Below, one piece after another: positions 42,423 to 51,273 of a stretch of 64,000 nucleotides of DNA; the first letter of the stretch is position 1; every line of letters starts with the position of its first letter. Made by a program: the position numbers and the translations under genes. The DNA lies in assembly GCF_003989825.1 (NCBI RefSeq), contig NZ_RZHE01000003.1, positions 186,001-250,000 of the forward strand, in the 5' to 3' direction. The stretch comes from Vreelandella populi. GTDB taxonomy: Bacteria; Pseudomonadota; Gammaproteobacteria; Pseudomonadales; Halomonadaceae. The notes under the pieces are model-generated. The model saw only the letters and a list, made by a program, of their open reading frames with translations, did not search any database and was not told the DNA's origin.

Positions 42423-43799
42423 TTACGATTTCGGGGGAATCAACCGGGTCAGCGCGTCTCTATCAAGCTGCTGACGATTCACCTTTAAATAGACCAACTG
42501 CTCTTCGGGTACCACCATGACGTCCTCAACACCTACCACGTCGGCCAAGCGTTCGAGCAATAAATCCAGCGTATCCGGTGGCGTGTCATTAAGGGCCACG
42601 ACTTCGCTGGAGAGCGGCGGCGGCGATGGCATCTTCCACATTGCAAGCCACCATAGCAGAGCAAGCACCGCACAACCGATAAAAACGGCGTTCAGCCCCC
42701 ACACATTAGCCAAGAGGCCACCCAATGTGCCGCCTAAAAAAGCGCCTAGAAACTGGCTTGTGGAATACACCCCCATCGCAGTGCCTTTGGCGCCAGCAGG
42801 GGCGAGTTTGCTGAGCATTGACGGCAGCGTGGCCTCCAACAGATTGAAGCCGGTGAAGAAAACAAACAGCCCGATGAACAGCCAATGCCCATGAGAGAAC
42901 GGCGATCCAAGCCCTCCTAGGCTCACCGCGATGGCGCCAATGGCCAGCAGGCAAACCACCTTGATCTGCTGTTTTTTCTCACCCACGATCATCAGCGGCA
43001 CCATGGCCACAAACGAAAGCCCCATAATACACAGGTACGCCAACCCGTGATGCGCCAGCGGAATGCCGGCCTCCTGCAACCGAAAGGGCACCGCGACGAA
43101 AATGGCCATCAGCACCAGATGCAGTGTAAAAATTGATATATCCAGACGCCATAGATCGGGCCGTATAATCACGCTCTTAAACTGCTGGCGATCCAGCCCC
43201 ACATCACGGTGGCGCAGCCGCCGGGGGGCGGGTGGTACCCAGCGCCACAGAACCACCAAACCTAAAAGAGTAAGCAGCGCAGTAAACCAGAACACGCCGG
43301 AAAGCCCCGCCCAGGAGGCAAGCCAGGGTCCCACGACCATGGCGATGGCAAACGAGACGCCAATCGATAAACCAATGGTGGCCATCGCCGCCGTGCGCAC
43401 CTGTTCCCGCGTTTGGTCGGCAAGCAGCGCCATGATGGCCGCAGCTACCGCCCCGCTGCCCTGCAAGGCACGCCCGATAATAATCCCGCCGATGGAATCC
43501 GCCATGGCGGCTACAATACTTCCCAGGGCAAAAATGATCAGCCCAAATGCGATAACCCGTTTGCGCCCGATACGGTCTGACAGCAGGCCAAATGGAATCT
43601 GCAGCACGGCCTGGGTAAGCCCGTAGACACCTAGTGCAAAGCCCACCAGCAGCGGAGTCGCCCCCTCAAGCGCGTCGGCATACAGCGCCAGCACCGGCAA
43701 CACCATGAAAAGTCCCAGCATACGAGACGCATAAAGCCCGGCCAAGCCGCTGATTGCACGACGCTCAGTGGCCAGTAGCAGTGCAGAAACCTTGCGCAT
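42423..43799 (-). CDS. MFS transporter of the YajR type
   Basis: Inner-membrane major facilitator, 458 residues from ATG 43799; the frame extending further upstream is unconserved. Twelve hydrophobic helices carry the motif-A sequence GLLSDRIGRKRVIAFG between helices 2 and 3. After helix 12 a soluble domain of about 70 residues (DTLDLLLERLADVVGVEDVM onward) resembles the YAM domain of E. coli YajR, which has the same total length. The substrate is unknown. It is divergent from uvrA, with ssb downstream, a gene order also known in pseudomonads. Confidence 0.85.
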   Translation of the reverse strand: MRKVSALLLATERRAISGLAGLYASRMLGLFMVLPVLALYADALEGATPLLVGFALGVYGLTQAVLQIPFGLLSDRIGRKRVIAFGLIIFALGSIVAAMADSIGGIIIGRALQGSGAVAAAIMALLADQTREQVRTAAMATIGLSIGVSFAIAMVVGPWLASWAGLSGVFWFTALLTLLGLVVLWRWVPPAPRRLRHRDVGLDRQQFKSVIIRPDLWRLDISIFTLHLVLMAIFVAVPFRLQEAGIPLAHHGLAYLCIMGLSFVAMVPLMIVGEKKQQIKVVCLLAIGAIAVSLGGLGSPFSHGHWLFIGLFVFFTGFNLLEATLPSMLSKLAPAGAKGTAMGVYSTSQFLGAFLGGTLGGLLANVWGLNAVFIGCAVLALLWWLAMWKMPSPPPLSSEVVALNDTPPDTLDLLLERLADVVGVEDVMVVPEEQLVYLKVNRQQLDRDALTRLIPPKS

Positions 43800-43910
43800 A
43801 ATGCCCTTGAGTATGGTGGATAGAGCCAAAGCCCTTGGATAACCCCCCATTCTAGCGGTTTGCATCCACGCTGGAAACGCTGTCCTGCGTTAAGCTATAA
43901 CAAAGCGTTT

Positions 43911-43939
43911 TTGCCGGGAGGGGGTGGCAAACGTATAAT
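43911..43939 (+). promoter_or_regulatory. Predicted sigma70 promoter of uvrA
   Basis: TTGCCG (43911-43916), 17-nt spacer, consensus TATAAT (43934-43939), 30 nt upstream of the ATG. No CTGT-N8-ACAG LexA box is visible around it. Confidence 0.75.
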
Positions 43940-43969
43940 TACTCTTTTGCCGCGCGAGTCGAGGTGTTG

Positions 43970-46813
43970 ATGGACAGCATTCTGGTCAGGGGTGCACGCA
44001 CCCACAACCTCAAGCAGATTGATGTAGAACTGCCCCGCGACAAGCTGATTGTGATTACCGGCCTATCGGGCTCAGGTAAATCGTCGCTGGCGTTTGACAC
44101 ACTTTATGCCGAAGGACAGCGTCGCTATGTAGAGTCGCTCTCTACCTATGCGCGTCAGTTCCTGTCGATGATGGAAAAGCCCGATGTGGATCACATCGAG
44201 GGGCTATCGCCTGCAATCTCCATTGAGCAGAAATCCACCTCCCACAACCCACGCTCGACCGTGGGCACCATTACCGAAATATACGACTACCTGCGCCTGC
44301 TGTTTGCCCGGGCCGGCACACCCCGCTGCCCGGAGCACGGCGAGGACCTGGAAGCCCAAACCATCTCTCAGATGGTCGATCAGGTAATGAACCTGGCCGA
44401 GGGCACCAGACTGATGCTTCTGGCCCCTGTGGTAAAAGGACGCAAGGGCGAGCACCTACAGCTGTTGGCTGAGCTACGCGCTCAAGGGTTCGTGCGTGCC
44501 CTCATTGATGGTCAGGTGCTGGAGCTTGATGATATTGCGCCGCTAGATAAGCGCAAGAAGCACGATATCAGCGTGGTGGTCGACCGCTTCAAGGTGCGCG
44601 ACGACATCGCCCAGCGTTTGGCAGAGTCATTCGAGACCGCGCTCAATCTGGCCGACGGCACCGCCATGATCCACTTCATGGATGGCGAGCAGGAAGATAT
44701 GGCCTTCTCGTCACGCTTCGCCTGCCCGGTCTGCGGCTACTCGTTGTCTGAACTTGAGCCGCGCATGTTTTCGTTCAATAACCCAGCGGGCGCTTGTCCA
44801 ACCTGTGATGGCCTGGGCATTCAGCAGTATTTCGACCCCGAGAAGCTGATCAGCCATCCTGAGCTCTCGCTGGCGGAAGGCGTCATCAAGGGCTGGGATC
44901 GGCGCAATATTTACTATTTTACTCAGCTGCAGGCGCTTGCCAAGCACTACGGCTTTGAGCTCGAAACACCGTGGAAAGAGCTCCCCCGCCATGAGCAGGA
45001 GATCATTCTCAACGGTAGCGGCAGTGAAACAATTCCGTTTGCCTATGTTGGCGATCGGGGTCGTAAGGTCACCCGCGAGCACGTTTTTGAGGGCGTACTG
45101 CCTAATATGCAGCGCCGCTATCGGGAAACCGAGTCCAACATGGTGCGCGATGATCTGGCCAAGTATATCGCCATGCAGCCCTGCGCCACGTGTCACGGCA
45201 CGCGCCTTCGCAAGGAGTCGCGCCATGTGTTTGTGGATGATCGCAACATTGCCGACGTGGTGCGCACCCCGATCGGCGAGGCGCAGCGCTACTTTGCAGC
45301 GCTCAAACTGCCGGGCCGTAAAGGTGAGATTGCCGACAAGATCGTCAACGAGATCCACGCCCGGCTCGAGTTTCTGGTCAATGTCGGGCTGGATTACCTG
45401 AACCTTGAACGCAGCGCCGATACGCTTTCAGGTGGTGAAGCCCAGCGGATTCGTCTGGCAAGCCAGATCGGCGCGGGTCTCGTCGGGGTCATGTACATTC
45501 TTGACGAGCCTTCAATCGGCCTGCATCAGCGCGATAATGACCGACTGTTGAAAACCTTGGAGCGCCTGCGCGATTTGGGCAATACGGTGATTGTGGTGGA
45601 GCATGACGAGGATGCCATTCGCGCGGCCGATCACGTGTTGGATATCGGCCCTGGCGCAGGCGTTCACGGCGGCGAAATTGTCGCGCAGGGAACGCCCCAA
45701 GAGGTCATGGATAACCCTAACTCGCTGACCGGCCAGTATCTGACCGGCACTCGTGAGATCAGCGTGCCGCCTTATCGGATTCCCGGTAACCCGGAAAAAC
45801 AGCTGGTATTACGTGGCGCGACCGGCAACAACCTGCAGAACGTGACGCTCAGTCTGCCGCTGGGGCTTTTCATCGCGATTACCGGCGTATCAGGATCAGG
45901 CAAATCGACCCTGATCAATGGCACGCTGATGCCCATTGCCGCACGTGAGCTGAACCGGGCGACGACGCTGACGGCTGCGCCCTACAAGAAGATCGAAGGG
46001 CTCGACCTGCTCGATAAAGTGATTGATATCGACCAGAGCCCGATCGGCCGCACGCCCCGCTCCAACCCGGCCACCTATACCGGCATCTTCACGCCTATCC
46101 GTGAGCTGTTTGCCGGCACCCAGGAGGCGCGCTCGCGCGGTTACAAGCCGGGACGCTTCAGCTTCAACGTCAAGGGCGGGCGCTGCGAGGCGTGTCAGGG
46201 CGAGGGCATGATCAAGGTCGAGATGCACTTTCTGCCCGATATCTATGTGCCGTGTGATGTCTGCAAGGGCAAGCGCTATAACCGAGAGACGCTGGATATT
46301 CACTACAAGGGCAAAACGATCCACGAAGTGCTGGAGATGACGGTTGAGGACGCGCTTGAGTTCTTTAGCCCGGTACCGGCGATTGCACGACGCCTGCAAA
46401 CGCTGATGGATGTAGGGCTTTCCTATATTCGCCTGGGCCAGAGTGCCACTACGCTTTCCGGTGGCGAAGCACAACGGGTCAAGCTTGCCCGCGAGCTTGC
46501 CAAGCGCGACACCGGCAAGACGCTATATATTCTTGATGAACCCACGACCGGGCTTCACTTTGAGGATATCCGACAGTTATTAACCGTACTGCATCGCTTG
46601 CGCGATCACGGCAATACCATCGTGGTGATCGAGCACAACCTGGATGTAATCAAGACCGCGGACTGGATTGTCGATCTAGGCCCGGAAGGGGGCTCCGGCG
46701 GTGGAAAAATTATCGCCGAAGGCACCCCCGAGAAGATCGCCAAACAGAGCGTTTCACATACAGGACGTTTTCTCTCCCCGCTGCTTGAACGCGGCAACCG
46801 CGCCGCTTCGTAA
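43970..46813 (+). CDS. uvrA: UvrABC excinuclease subunit A
   Basis: Damage-recognition ATPase of nucleotide excision repair; a dimer scans DNA and loads UvrB. It has 947 residues from ATG 43970 (GAGG upstream; a GTG six bases earlier is less likely). Two ABC modules are present: Walker [15 protein letters not shown] and [11 protein letters not shown], and signatures [12 protein letters not shown] and [12 protein letters not shown]. Zinc modules lie at [13 protein letters not shown]...CPTCDG and CEACQGEG...CDVCKG. Followed by a terminator. Confidence 0.98.
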   Translation: MDSILVRGARTHNLKQIDVELPRDKLIVITGLSGSGKSSLAFDTLYAEGQRRYVESLSTYARQFLSMMEKPDVDHIEGLSPAISIEQKSTSHNPRSTVGTITEIYDYLRLLFARAGTPRCPEHGEDLEAQTISQMVDQVMNLAEGTRLMLLAPVVKGRKGEHLQLLAELRAQGFVRALIDGQVLELDDIAPLDKRKKHDISVVVDRFKVRDDIAQRLAESFETALNLADGTAMIHFMDGEQEDMAFSSRFACPVCGYSLSELEPRMFSFNNPAGACPTCDGLGIQQYFDPEKLISHPELSLAEGVIKGWDRRNIYYFTQLQALAKHYGFELETPWKELPRHEQEIILNGSGSETIPFAYVGDRGRKVTREHVFEGVLPNMQRRYRETESNMVRDDLAKYIAMQPCATCHGTRLRKESRHVFVDDRNIADVVRTPIGEAQRYFAALKLPGRKGEIADKIVNEIHARLEFLVNVGLDYLNLERSADTLSGGEAQRIRLASQIGAGLVGVMYILDEPSIGLHQRDNDRLLKTLERLRDLGNTVIVVEHDEDAIRAADHVLDIGPGAGVHGGEIVAQGTPQEVMDNPNSLTGQYLTGTREISVPPYRIPGNPEKQLVLRGATGNNLQNVTLSLPLGLFIAITGVSGSGKSTLINGTLMPIAARELNRATTLTAAPYKKIEGLDLLDKVIDIDQSPIGRTPRSNPATYTGIFTPIRELFAGTQEARSRGYKPGRFSFNVKGGRCEACQGEGMIKVEMHFLPDIYVPCDVCKGKRYNRETLDIHYKGKTIHEVLEMTVEDALEFFSPVPAIARRLQTLMDVGLSYIRLGQSATTLSGGEAQRVKLARELAKRDTGKTLYILDEPTTGLHFEDIRQLLTVLHRLRDHGNTIVVIEHNLDVIKTADWIVDLGPEGGSGGGKIIAEGTPEKIAKQSVSHTGRFLSPLLERGNRAAS

Positions 46814-46823
46814 CCTGCCATTT

Positions 46824-46854
46824 CAGGGTGGGCATTCGTCCACCCTGCTTTTGG
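46824..46854 (+). terminator. Intrinsic terminator of uvrA
   Basis: 8-bp stem CAGGGTGG / CCACCCTG with an 8-nt loop, followed by CTTTTGGTTTT, 11 nt after the uvrA stop. Confidence 0.75.
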
Positions 46855-46930
46855 TTTTATGCCATAATTCGTCTAGTTCAACTTCTGTATCAATGTAGCT
46901 AGGCCGCGCAGCATGCGATTAAATTGCTTA

Positions 46931-46959
46931 TTGTCATTAGCCGAATAACTTGATATTTG
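46931..46959 (+). promoter_or_regulatory. Possible promoter of the Crp/Fnr-family gene
   Basis: TTGTCA (46931-46936), 17-nt spacer, TATTTG (46954-46959), 28 nt upstream of the chosen GTG start. Confidence 0.4.
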
Positions 46960-46986
46960 TTAGGCAATACTCATGGAGTTCAAGAT

Positions 46987-47730
46987 GTGAGCGAAGATCA
47001 AAGCTGCATCATTCATCACTTTAGCCATTACTGCTCGTTGACCAAGGAAGAAAAAGCGCTGTTAGTTTCATTGGAAGAGAATCCTACCGATATCAAGGCA
47101 GGCTCCCTACTATGGGAAGTAGGCGACCCTGCGAAAGAATTTTGTACGCTACATAGTGGCTGGGCCTACTCTTATCGCCACCTTGAGAGCGGAGACCGAC
47201 AGATTCTGGAAATTTACTTACCTGGCGATATTATTGGGCTGCGCGAATTCGCCTTTTCCCAGCGATTAGAAAATGTATGCATGATCACGGATGGTGTTGT
47301 GTGTCATTTTCCGCATAAGCGCCTACTTGAGATATTTCGACAGTCAGTACCACTAACCTCCGTGGTGTTTGCTATTGCCAGCCGTCACCAAGCCTTAGTC
47401 ACCGAACGGTTGGTGACACTTGCCCGGCGAAGCGCCCGGCAAAAAACGGCGCACTTTCTTTATGAGATGTACCTTAGGCTGCGCCAAACTAATGGCGATA
47501 TCGATAGGCAGTTTCGACTCCCTCTTTCCCAGGAGCAGCTTGCCGATATTCTGGGTTTAAGTCCTGTACACGTTAGCCGCACGTTTAGCTTACTTAGCGA
47601 AGAAGGTCTCGTATTTCGTGACCGGCATAACGTCACCATACCCGATCTAAAAGCGCTGGCGGCGGCAGGCGAGTTCGATGACTGCTATCTTCACGATGAC
47701 GTTAGACCACTCTTTGATCTCTCTGCCTAA
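46987..47730 (+). CDS. Crp/Fnr-family transcriptional regulator
   Basis: 247 residues from GTG 46987 (GGAG about 8 nt upstream). The cyclic-nucleotide-like beta barrel covers about residues 20-130, and the C-terminal HTH is LSQEQLADILGLSPVHVSRT (180-199). N-terminal Cys7 and Cys16 are spaced like Cys20 and Cys29 of E. coli FNR. Cys106 (VVCHFPH) sits where FNR has Cys122, but the Cys23 position is His10. It may be an FNR relative with altered or no cluster binding. There is no cAMP-specific signature. The target genes are unknown; the next gene encodes a periplasmic protein. Confidence 0.85.
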   Translation: MSEDQSCIIHHFSHYCSLTKEEKALLVSLEENPTDIKAGSLLWEVGDPAKEFCTLHSGWAYSYRHLESGDRQILEIYLPGDIIGLREFAFSQRLENVCMITDGVVCHFPHKRLLEIFRQSVPLTSVVFAIASRHQALVTERLVTLARRSARQKTAHFLYEMYLRLRQTNGDIDRQFRLPLSQEQLADILGLSPVHVSRTFSLLSEEGLVFRDRHNVTIPDLKALAAAGEFDDCYLHDDVRPLFDLSA

Positions 47731-47809
47731 TTCTGCTGCGTGCGGCTAGCACGCAGCAATGGCTCTCGATAGGCTGTGCGCTTTTCTTATCTAACATTGA
47801 CGACTAACC

Positions 47810-48352
47810 ATGAAACTTTTTTTAACTGCCCTAGCTAGCGCCTTATTGCTTACCGCACCTTTAACACCGGCGGCGAGCTTTAATATGGAGGACGTGCAAA
47901 CACATGGTCAGTGGCAATCAATGACGCTTGCGCTAGGTAATGAGCACCACTTTCGTGCCGTCGAGACCCAAAGCTACTCGGATGCCACCCTTAGTCTGAA
48001 TGCTACACAAGGAGTGTGCGATCTGCCGTGGCTTGAAATGCGCGTTACGCTTGAACAACAGCAGGGTGAGAGCAAAACCGTTAACCTGGTACCCACTCGG
48101 CTGCGCATTGATGAACAGCCCGTGGTGGATACCATGGCCGAATTTATTACCGAGCGTGGCGATGACGGCTTTTACGTACACTTTTATCTTGCCGATATGC
48201 CAGCATTAATCCACCAGATGGGGCAAGGCGAGCAGCTATTCCTGGGCTTTGATCAAGGCGAACAGCCGCCCTGGTACATGACGTTCCAACTTGAGGGTGC
48301 CGGTCGCGCCATTGAGCGCATGCAGAGCCTGTGCGAGACGGCTTCGCGCTAA
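47810..48352 (+). CDS. Predicted periplasmic protein of unknown function
   Basis: 180 residues. It begins with a clear Sec signal peptide (MKLFLTALASALLLTAPLTP), with cleavage probably after AA at residue 22. The mature part is soluble, acidic, and has two cysteines far apart (GVCDLPW and SLCETA), which might form a disulfide. No known domain was recognised. It lies 79 nt after the Crp/Fnr-like regulator on the same strand and may be its target or an independent gene. Confidence 0.7.
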   Translation: MKLFLTALASALLLTAPLTPAASFNMEDVQTHGQWQSMTLALGNEHHFRAVETQSYSDATLSLNATQGVCDLPWLEMRVTLEQQQGESKTVNLVPTRLRIDEQPVVDTMAEFITERGDDGFYVHFYLADMPALIHQMGQGEQLFLGFDQGEQPPWYMTFQLEGAGRAIERMQSLCETASR

Positions 48353-48382
48353 GCCCAAAGCTTCGGTGATCAGGTGCGCCGC

Positions 48383-48508
48383 TTAAGCGGTCGCGCTACC
48401 TACCACTTCAACACGGCTTCGACCGTTGCACTTGGTGCTGGCGGCCTGAATACACAGGATATCGGCGCCCAGTACCAGGCACCAAATGATTGCAGTAAAG
48501 GGTAATGC
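48383..48508 (-). other. Open 41-codon frame without a standard start (possible gene remnant)
   Basis: Between the periplasmic protein and motD the minus strand has a 41-codon open frame that ends at TAA 48385-48383. It encodes a hydrophobic stretch followed by a basic Cys-containing end (ADILCIQAASTKCNGRSRVE). No ATG, GTG or TTG is placed to start it and no ribosome site is seen. It could be a decayed 3' end of a gene or a small gene with a rare start. The remainder of the 187-nt gap shows nothing clear. Confidence 0.25.
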
Positions 48509-48539
48509 TTAGCTACAAACCCAGCCTTTAGTTATCGAT

Positions 48540-49208
48540 TTACCCCTCAGGCTGTTGGCGTAGCAACAGCTCAACACGCCGATTAGCGGCCCGCCCTGCT
48601 GGCGTTGCGTTACTTTCCATGGGTTGGGTGTCGGCATAACCAACGGCCCGCATGCGAGAAATAGCCACTCCTTGACGCTCTAGATGACGCATTACCGCAA
48701 TAGCGCGCCCGGCGGAAAGCTCCCAGTTGGAGGGAAACCGGGGCGTGGCAATCGGAATATTGTCAGTATGCCCTTCAACGGATATTTGCCCATCGAAGGT
48801 CGCCAGCGCGTCAATCAGGCTTTCTACGACATCTTGGCCCTGAGATGTCAGCACTGCCTCACCGCTGGAGAATAAAAGGCTATCGTCAATACGTAGTGTC
48901 ACGCCTTCCTGGCCTTGAGATACGCTAACACCCGGTATATCCAGCGCCGCCATATGTGGCTGCAACCCGCTATGGCGCGGGTATATACCGGTGGCAAGCG
49001 TTGCCAGGGGCAGTAAATCATCCAGGCTGGCGGGCATGCCAGCACTCCCCTGTGCTTCGCTACCGCCCGGGGGCGCCAGGGCCAATAACAGTACAAACAG
49101 GGTAATTAGCAGCGTCAGAACATCCAGATAGCTAGTCAGCCAGCTTTCATCGCTCTCGCCCTGCCCAGATGGCAGTTCCAACGCATGACGCGTGTCACGG
49201 TCCAGCAT
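48540..49208 (-). CDS. motD: Flagellar stator protein, MotB/MotD family
   Basis: Peptidoglycan-anchored half of a flagellar stator, 222 residues, shorter than most MotB/MotD proteins (about 250-310). The single membrane helix (SYLDVLTLLITLFVLLLALA) contains the conserved ion-binding aspartate near its start. The C-terminal OmpA domain has VEGHTDNIPIATPRFPSNWE with LSAGRAIAVMRHLE following, and GRAANRRVELLL. The plug/linker region is compact. It starts 4 nt after the motC stop. Whether protons or sodium drive it cannot be told. Confidence 0.92.
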   Translation of the reverse strand: MLDRDTRHALELPSGQGESDESWLTSYLDVLTLLITLFVLLLALAPPGGSEAQGSAGMPASLDDLLPLATLATGIYPRHSGLQPHMAALDIPGVSVSQGQEGVTLRIDDSLLFSSGEAVLTSQGQDVVESLIDALATFDGQISVEGHTDNIPIATPRFPSNWELSAGRAIAVMRHLERQGVAISRMRAVGYADTQPMESNATPAGRAANRRVELLLRQQPEG

Positions 49209-49212
49209 CGCG

Positions 49213-50031
49213 TTAGCCTTTTACAGGGGCGCTAGCGGCGCCGGGTCGGGGCTTGACACTGGCATCCCGAATTTCATCGTTGTAGTTGGCAATAAACGAG
49301 TTCAGCGTCTCTTCAATAAACGATGGCAGGCGACGTTTGGTAATCAGCGAGATACCTTCCAGCACCATGTTCATGGTGATAAGGCGCTCTTCAGTACGTC
49401 GTTCAAGCTTCACGGCAATCGGCTTGAACACCAGATTGGCAAGCAAGATACCGTAAAATGTGGTGAGTAGTGCCACCGCCATACGCGGACCGATCACATC
49501 CAGGTCACCGGCATCCATCACTTCGAGCATATTGACCAGCCCCACCAGCGTGCCAATCATGCCAAATGCAGGCGCGTAGGTCGCCATGGTACGAAAAATC
49601 TGCGCTTCGGCGTGTTCACGGGCCTTTAAACGGGCAATCCGCCAGCGCAGCATATCGAAGATTTCATCTTCTTTGGTGTTGGCAATAACCAGTTGAATAC
49701 CGGTACGCAAAAACGGGTTACGGGTGTGCTCAAGCTCTTTCTCCACTGCCCGGACATCGCCCTTAAACCATAGCCGAGACATGGCAACCAGCTCGTTGAT
49801 ATCATCACGTACATAGGTATTTTCGCGCCGGAAAACCAGGCCGACCAGACGCACAACGCGCAGCACTTCTTTAAGTGGGTAACTGATAAACGTGGCGGCC
49901 AGGGTCCCGGTCACGACAATGGCCAACCCGGGTAGATTGATAAAGCTTTCAGGGGACTCAGCAGTAAAGAACAGCACGCTTACCAGTAACAAAATACTGG
50001 CGAATATACCTATCAGCGTAGATGGGTTCAT
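49213..50031 (-). CDS. motC: Flagellar stator protein, MotA/MotC family
   Basis: Membrane half of the stator, 272 residues from ATG 50031 (GAGGAG 6 nt upstream; a TTG three bases earlier is unlikely). Four membrane helices are visible: about 7-25, 34-50, and two after residue 145 including TYAPAFGMIGTLVGLVNMLE. A large charged cytoplasmic loop for FliG contact lies between helices 2 and 3. It pairs with motD. Position after fliA matches the motCD locus of pseudomonads rather than motAB next to cheA. Confidence 0.93.
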   Translation of the reverse strand: MNPSTLIGIFASILLLVSVLFFTAESPESFINLPGLAIVVTGTLAATFISYPLKEVLRVVRLVGLVFRRENTYVRDDINELVAMSRLWFKGDVRAVEKELEHTRNPFLRTGIQLVIANTKEDEIFDMLRWRIARLKAREHAEAQIFRTMATYAPAFGMIGTLVGLVNMLEVMDAGDLDVIGPRMAVALLTTFYGILLANLVFKPIAVKLERRTEERLITMNMVLEGISLITKRRLPSFIEETLNSFIANYNDEIRDASVKPRPGAASAPVKG

Positions 50032-50071
50032 CAACGGCTCCTCGCCGGTTAAGGTAGATTAAAATAGCGAC

Positions 50072-50773
50072 TCAGACCGCATCATTAAGGCGAGCGCGCA
50101 GACGGCTGATGGCCTGACTATGCAGTTGGGATACGCGAGATTCCGTTACCCCCAGCACAGCGCCGACTTCCTTCAGGTTCAGCTCTTCCTGGTAATAGAG
50201 CGCCATCAGAAGCTTTTCACGCTCGGGCAGGGCATCAATGGCCGCAATCAGGGTTTGCCGTTGCTGTTCGTCGAGCAACTGGTCAAACGGCAAGTTGCCG
50301 GCATCGAAGCTTACCGGTTCGCCGCCATCAGCCACCAGCTCCTCAAACGGGAGCAGTTGACCGCTATTGGTGTCGTTGAGCAGCTGTTGATACTCGCTAA
50401 GCGGCATCTCAAGCTCACGGGCAATTTCACCTTCTTCCGGCGGGCGACCGAGCTGTTGTTCCAGGCGCCTGACGGTATCGTCCACCGCCCGCGCTGCTCG
50501 CCTGACGCTGCGTGGCAACCAGTCCCGGGTACGCAGCTCATCGAGCATCGCACCACGAATGCGCTGGCTGGCAAACGTCGCAAAGCTTGCGCCTTGCGTT
50601 GCATCAAAGCGGCCTAGCGCCTCTAAAAGCCCCACCGTGCCTGCCTGAACAAGATCGTCAAGTTCAATGCTTGCTGGCAATCTGACCTGCAGCGTTAAGG
50701 CATGACGTCTCACTAGCGGCATGTACTGTGTTAGAAGCTCACGTTGTTGGATCCTGCCTTGTGCTGTGTACAT
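50072..50773 (-). CDS. fliA: Flagellar sigma factor 28
   Basis: Directs RNA polymerase to late flagellar and chemotaxis genes. The 233-residue product has region 2 with AGTVGLLEALGRFDATQGAS, FATFASQRIRGAMLDELR and DWLPRSVRR, and region 4 with LKEVGAVLGVTESRVSQLHS. The length matches FliA (about 240). It is encoded between flhE and motC, on the same strand as the export genes. Confidence 0.96.
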   Translation of the reverse strand: MYTAQGRIQQRELLTQYMPLVRRHALTLQVRLPASIELDDLVQAGTVGLLEALGRFDATQGASFATFASQRIRGAMLDELRTRDWLPRSVRRAARAVDDTVRRLEQQLGRPPEEGEIARELEMPLSEYQQLLNDTNSGQLLPFEELVADGGEPVSFDAGNLPFDQLLDEQQRQTLIAAIDALPEREKLLMALYYQEELNLKEVGAVLGVTESRVSQLHSQAISRLRARLNDAV

Positions 50774-50799
50774 CTTCTTGCCTCGCGGCTATGCAACTT

Positions 50800-51204
50800 T
50801 CACTGATAGTTCACAATGACTTGTAGTCCCTGTACGCGTACTGGGCGCTGACCGGGCCTTAAGTTGAAACGGAAATACAGCGGTTCATTCGCGTGCCTGC
50901 CTGCCAATTGGGTCACGGTACCGCGCATTCCGGACAGCGCAACGCACTGCTCAGGATGACAAAGCCAGGCGTTGACGGCACCGCCTGGCGGTGCGTCCAG
51001 GCGCCAGTGGATACGATCAATTACCCCCTCCTGGGCCAGCACACCGTTGGGCGGTGCGATTGGCTGGCTGCGGCTGTCCCGATCGCTCATGGCCACCATG
51101 ACGCTCTGCACCTGGGCACTCCAGCTACCTGCAGCGTGTGCGGCACCGATAAGCCCCATGGCGAGCCAACAGCTGCCTATCACCTTTACATACCAGCTTA
51201 ACAT
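50800..51204 (-). CDS. flhE: Flagellar protein FlhE
   Basis: Small periplasmic flagellar protein, 134 residues. The signal peptide (MLSWYVKVIGSCWLAMGLIG) is followed by cleavage at AHA at residue 24. Family features are present: IHWRLDAPPGG, the paired cysteines in LCHPEQC, EPLYFRF and the C-terminal VIVNYQ. In enterobacteria FlhE follows flhA and limits proton leakage through the export apparatus. Here it lies after the flhG-like gene and before fliA, 26 nt from the latter. Identification rests on motif recall, not on a search. Confidence 0.8.
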   Translation of the reverse strand: MLSWYVKVIGSCWLAMGLIGAAHAAGSWSAQVQSVMVAMSDRDSRSQPIAPPNGVLAQEGVIDRIHWRLDAPPGGAVNAWLCHPEQCVALSGMRGTVTQLAGRHANEPLYFRFNLRPGQRPVRVQGLQVIVNYQ

Positions 51205-51273
51205 GCTTGATACATCCTCAAGGTTACGGGTCCTACCAAAGTTGTTCTCGCCAGCAGGCTTATAGCTGCCACG

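Noticed and set aside
43860-43969. LexA (SOS) box upstream of uvrA or ssb
   Set aside because: No CTGT-N8-ACAG pattern was found. A CTGT...ACAG pair upstream of ssb (about 42390-42415) has a spacing of 14 nt, too long for LexA.
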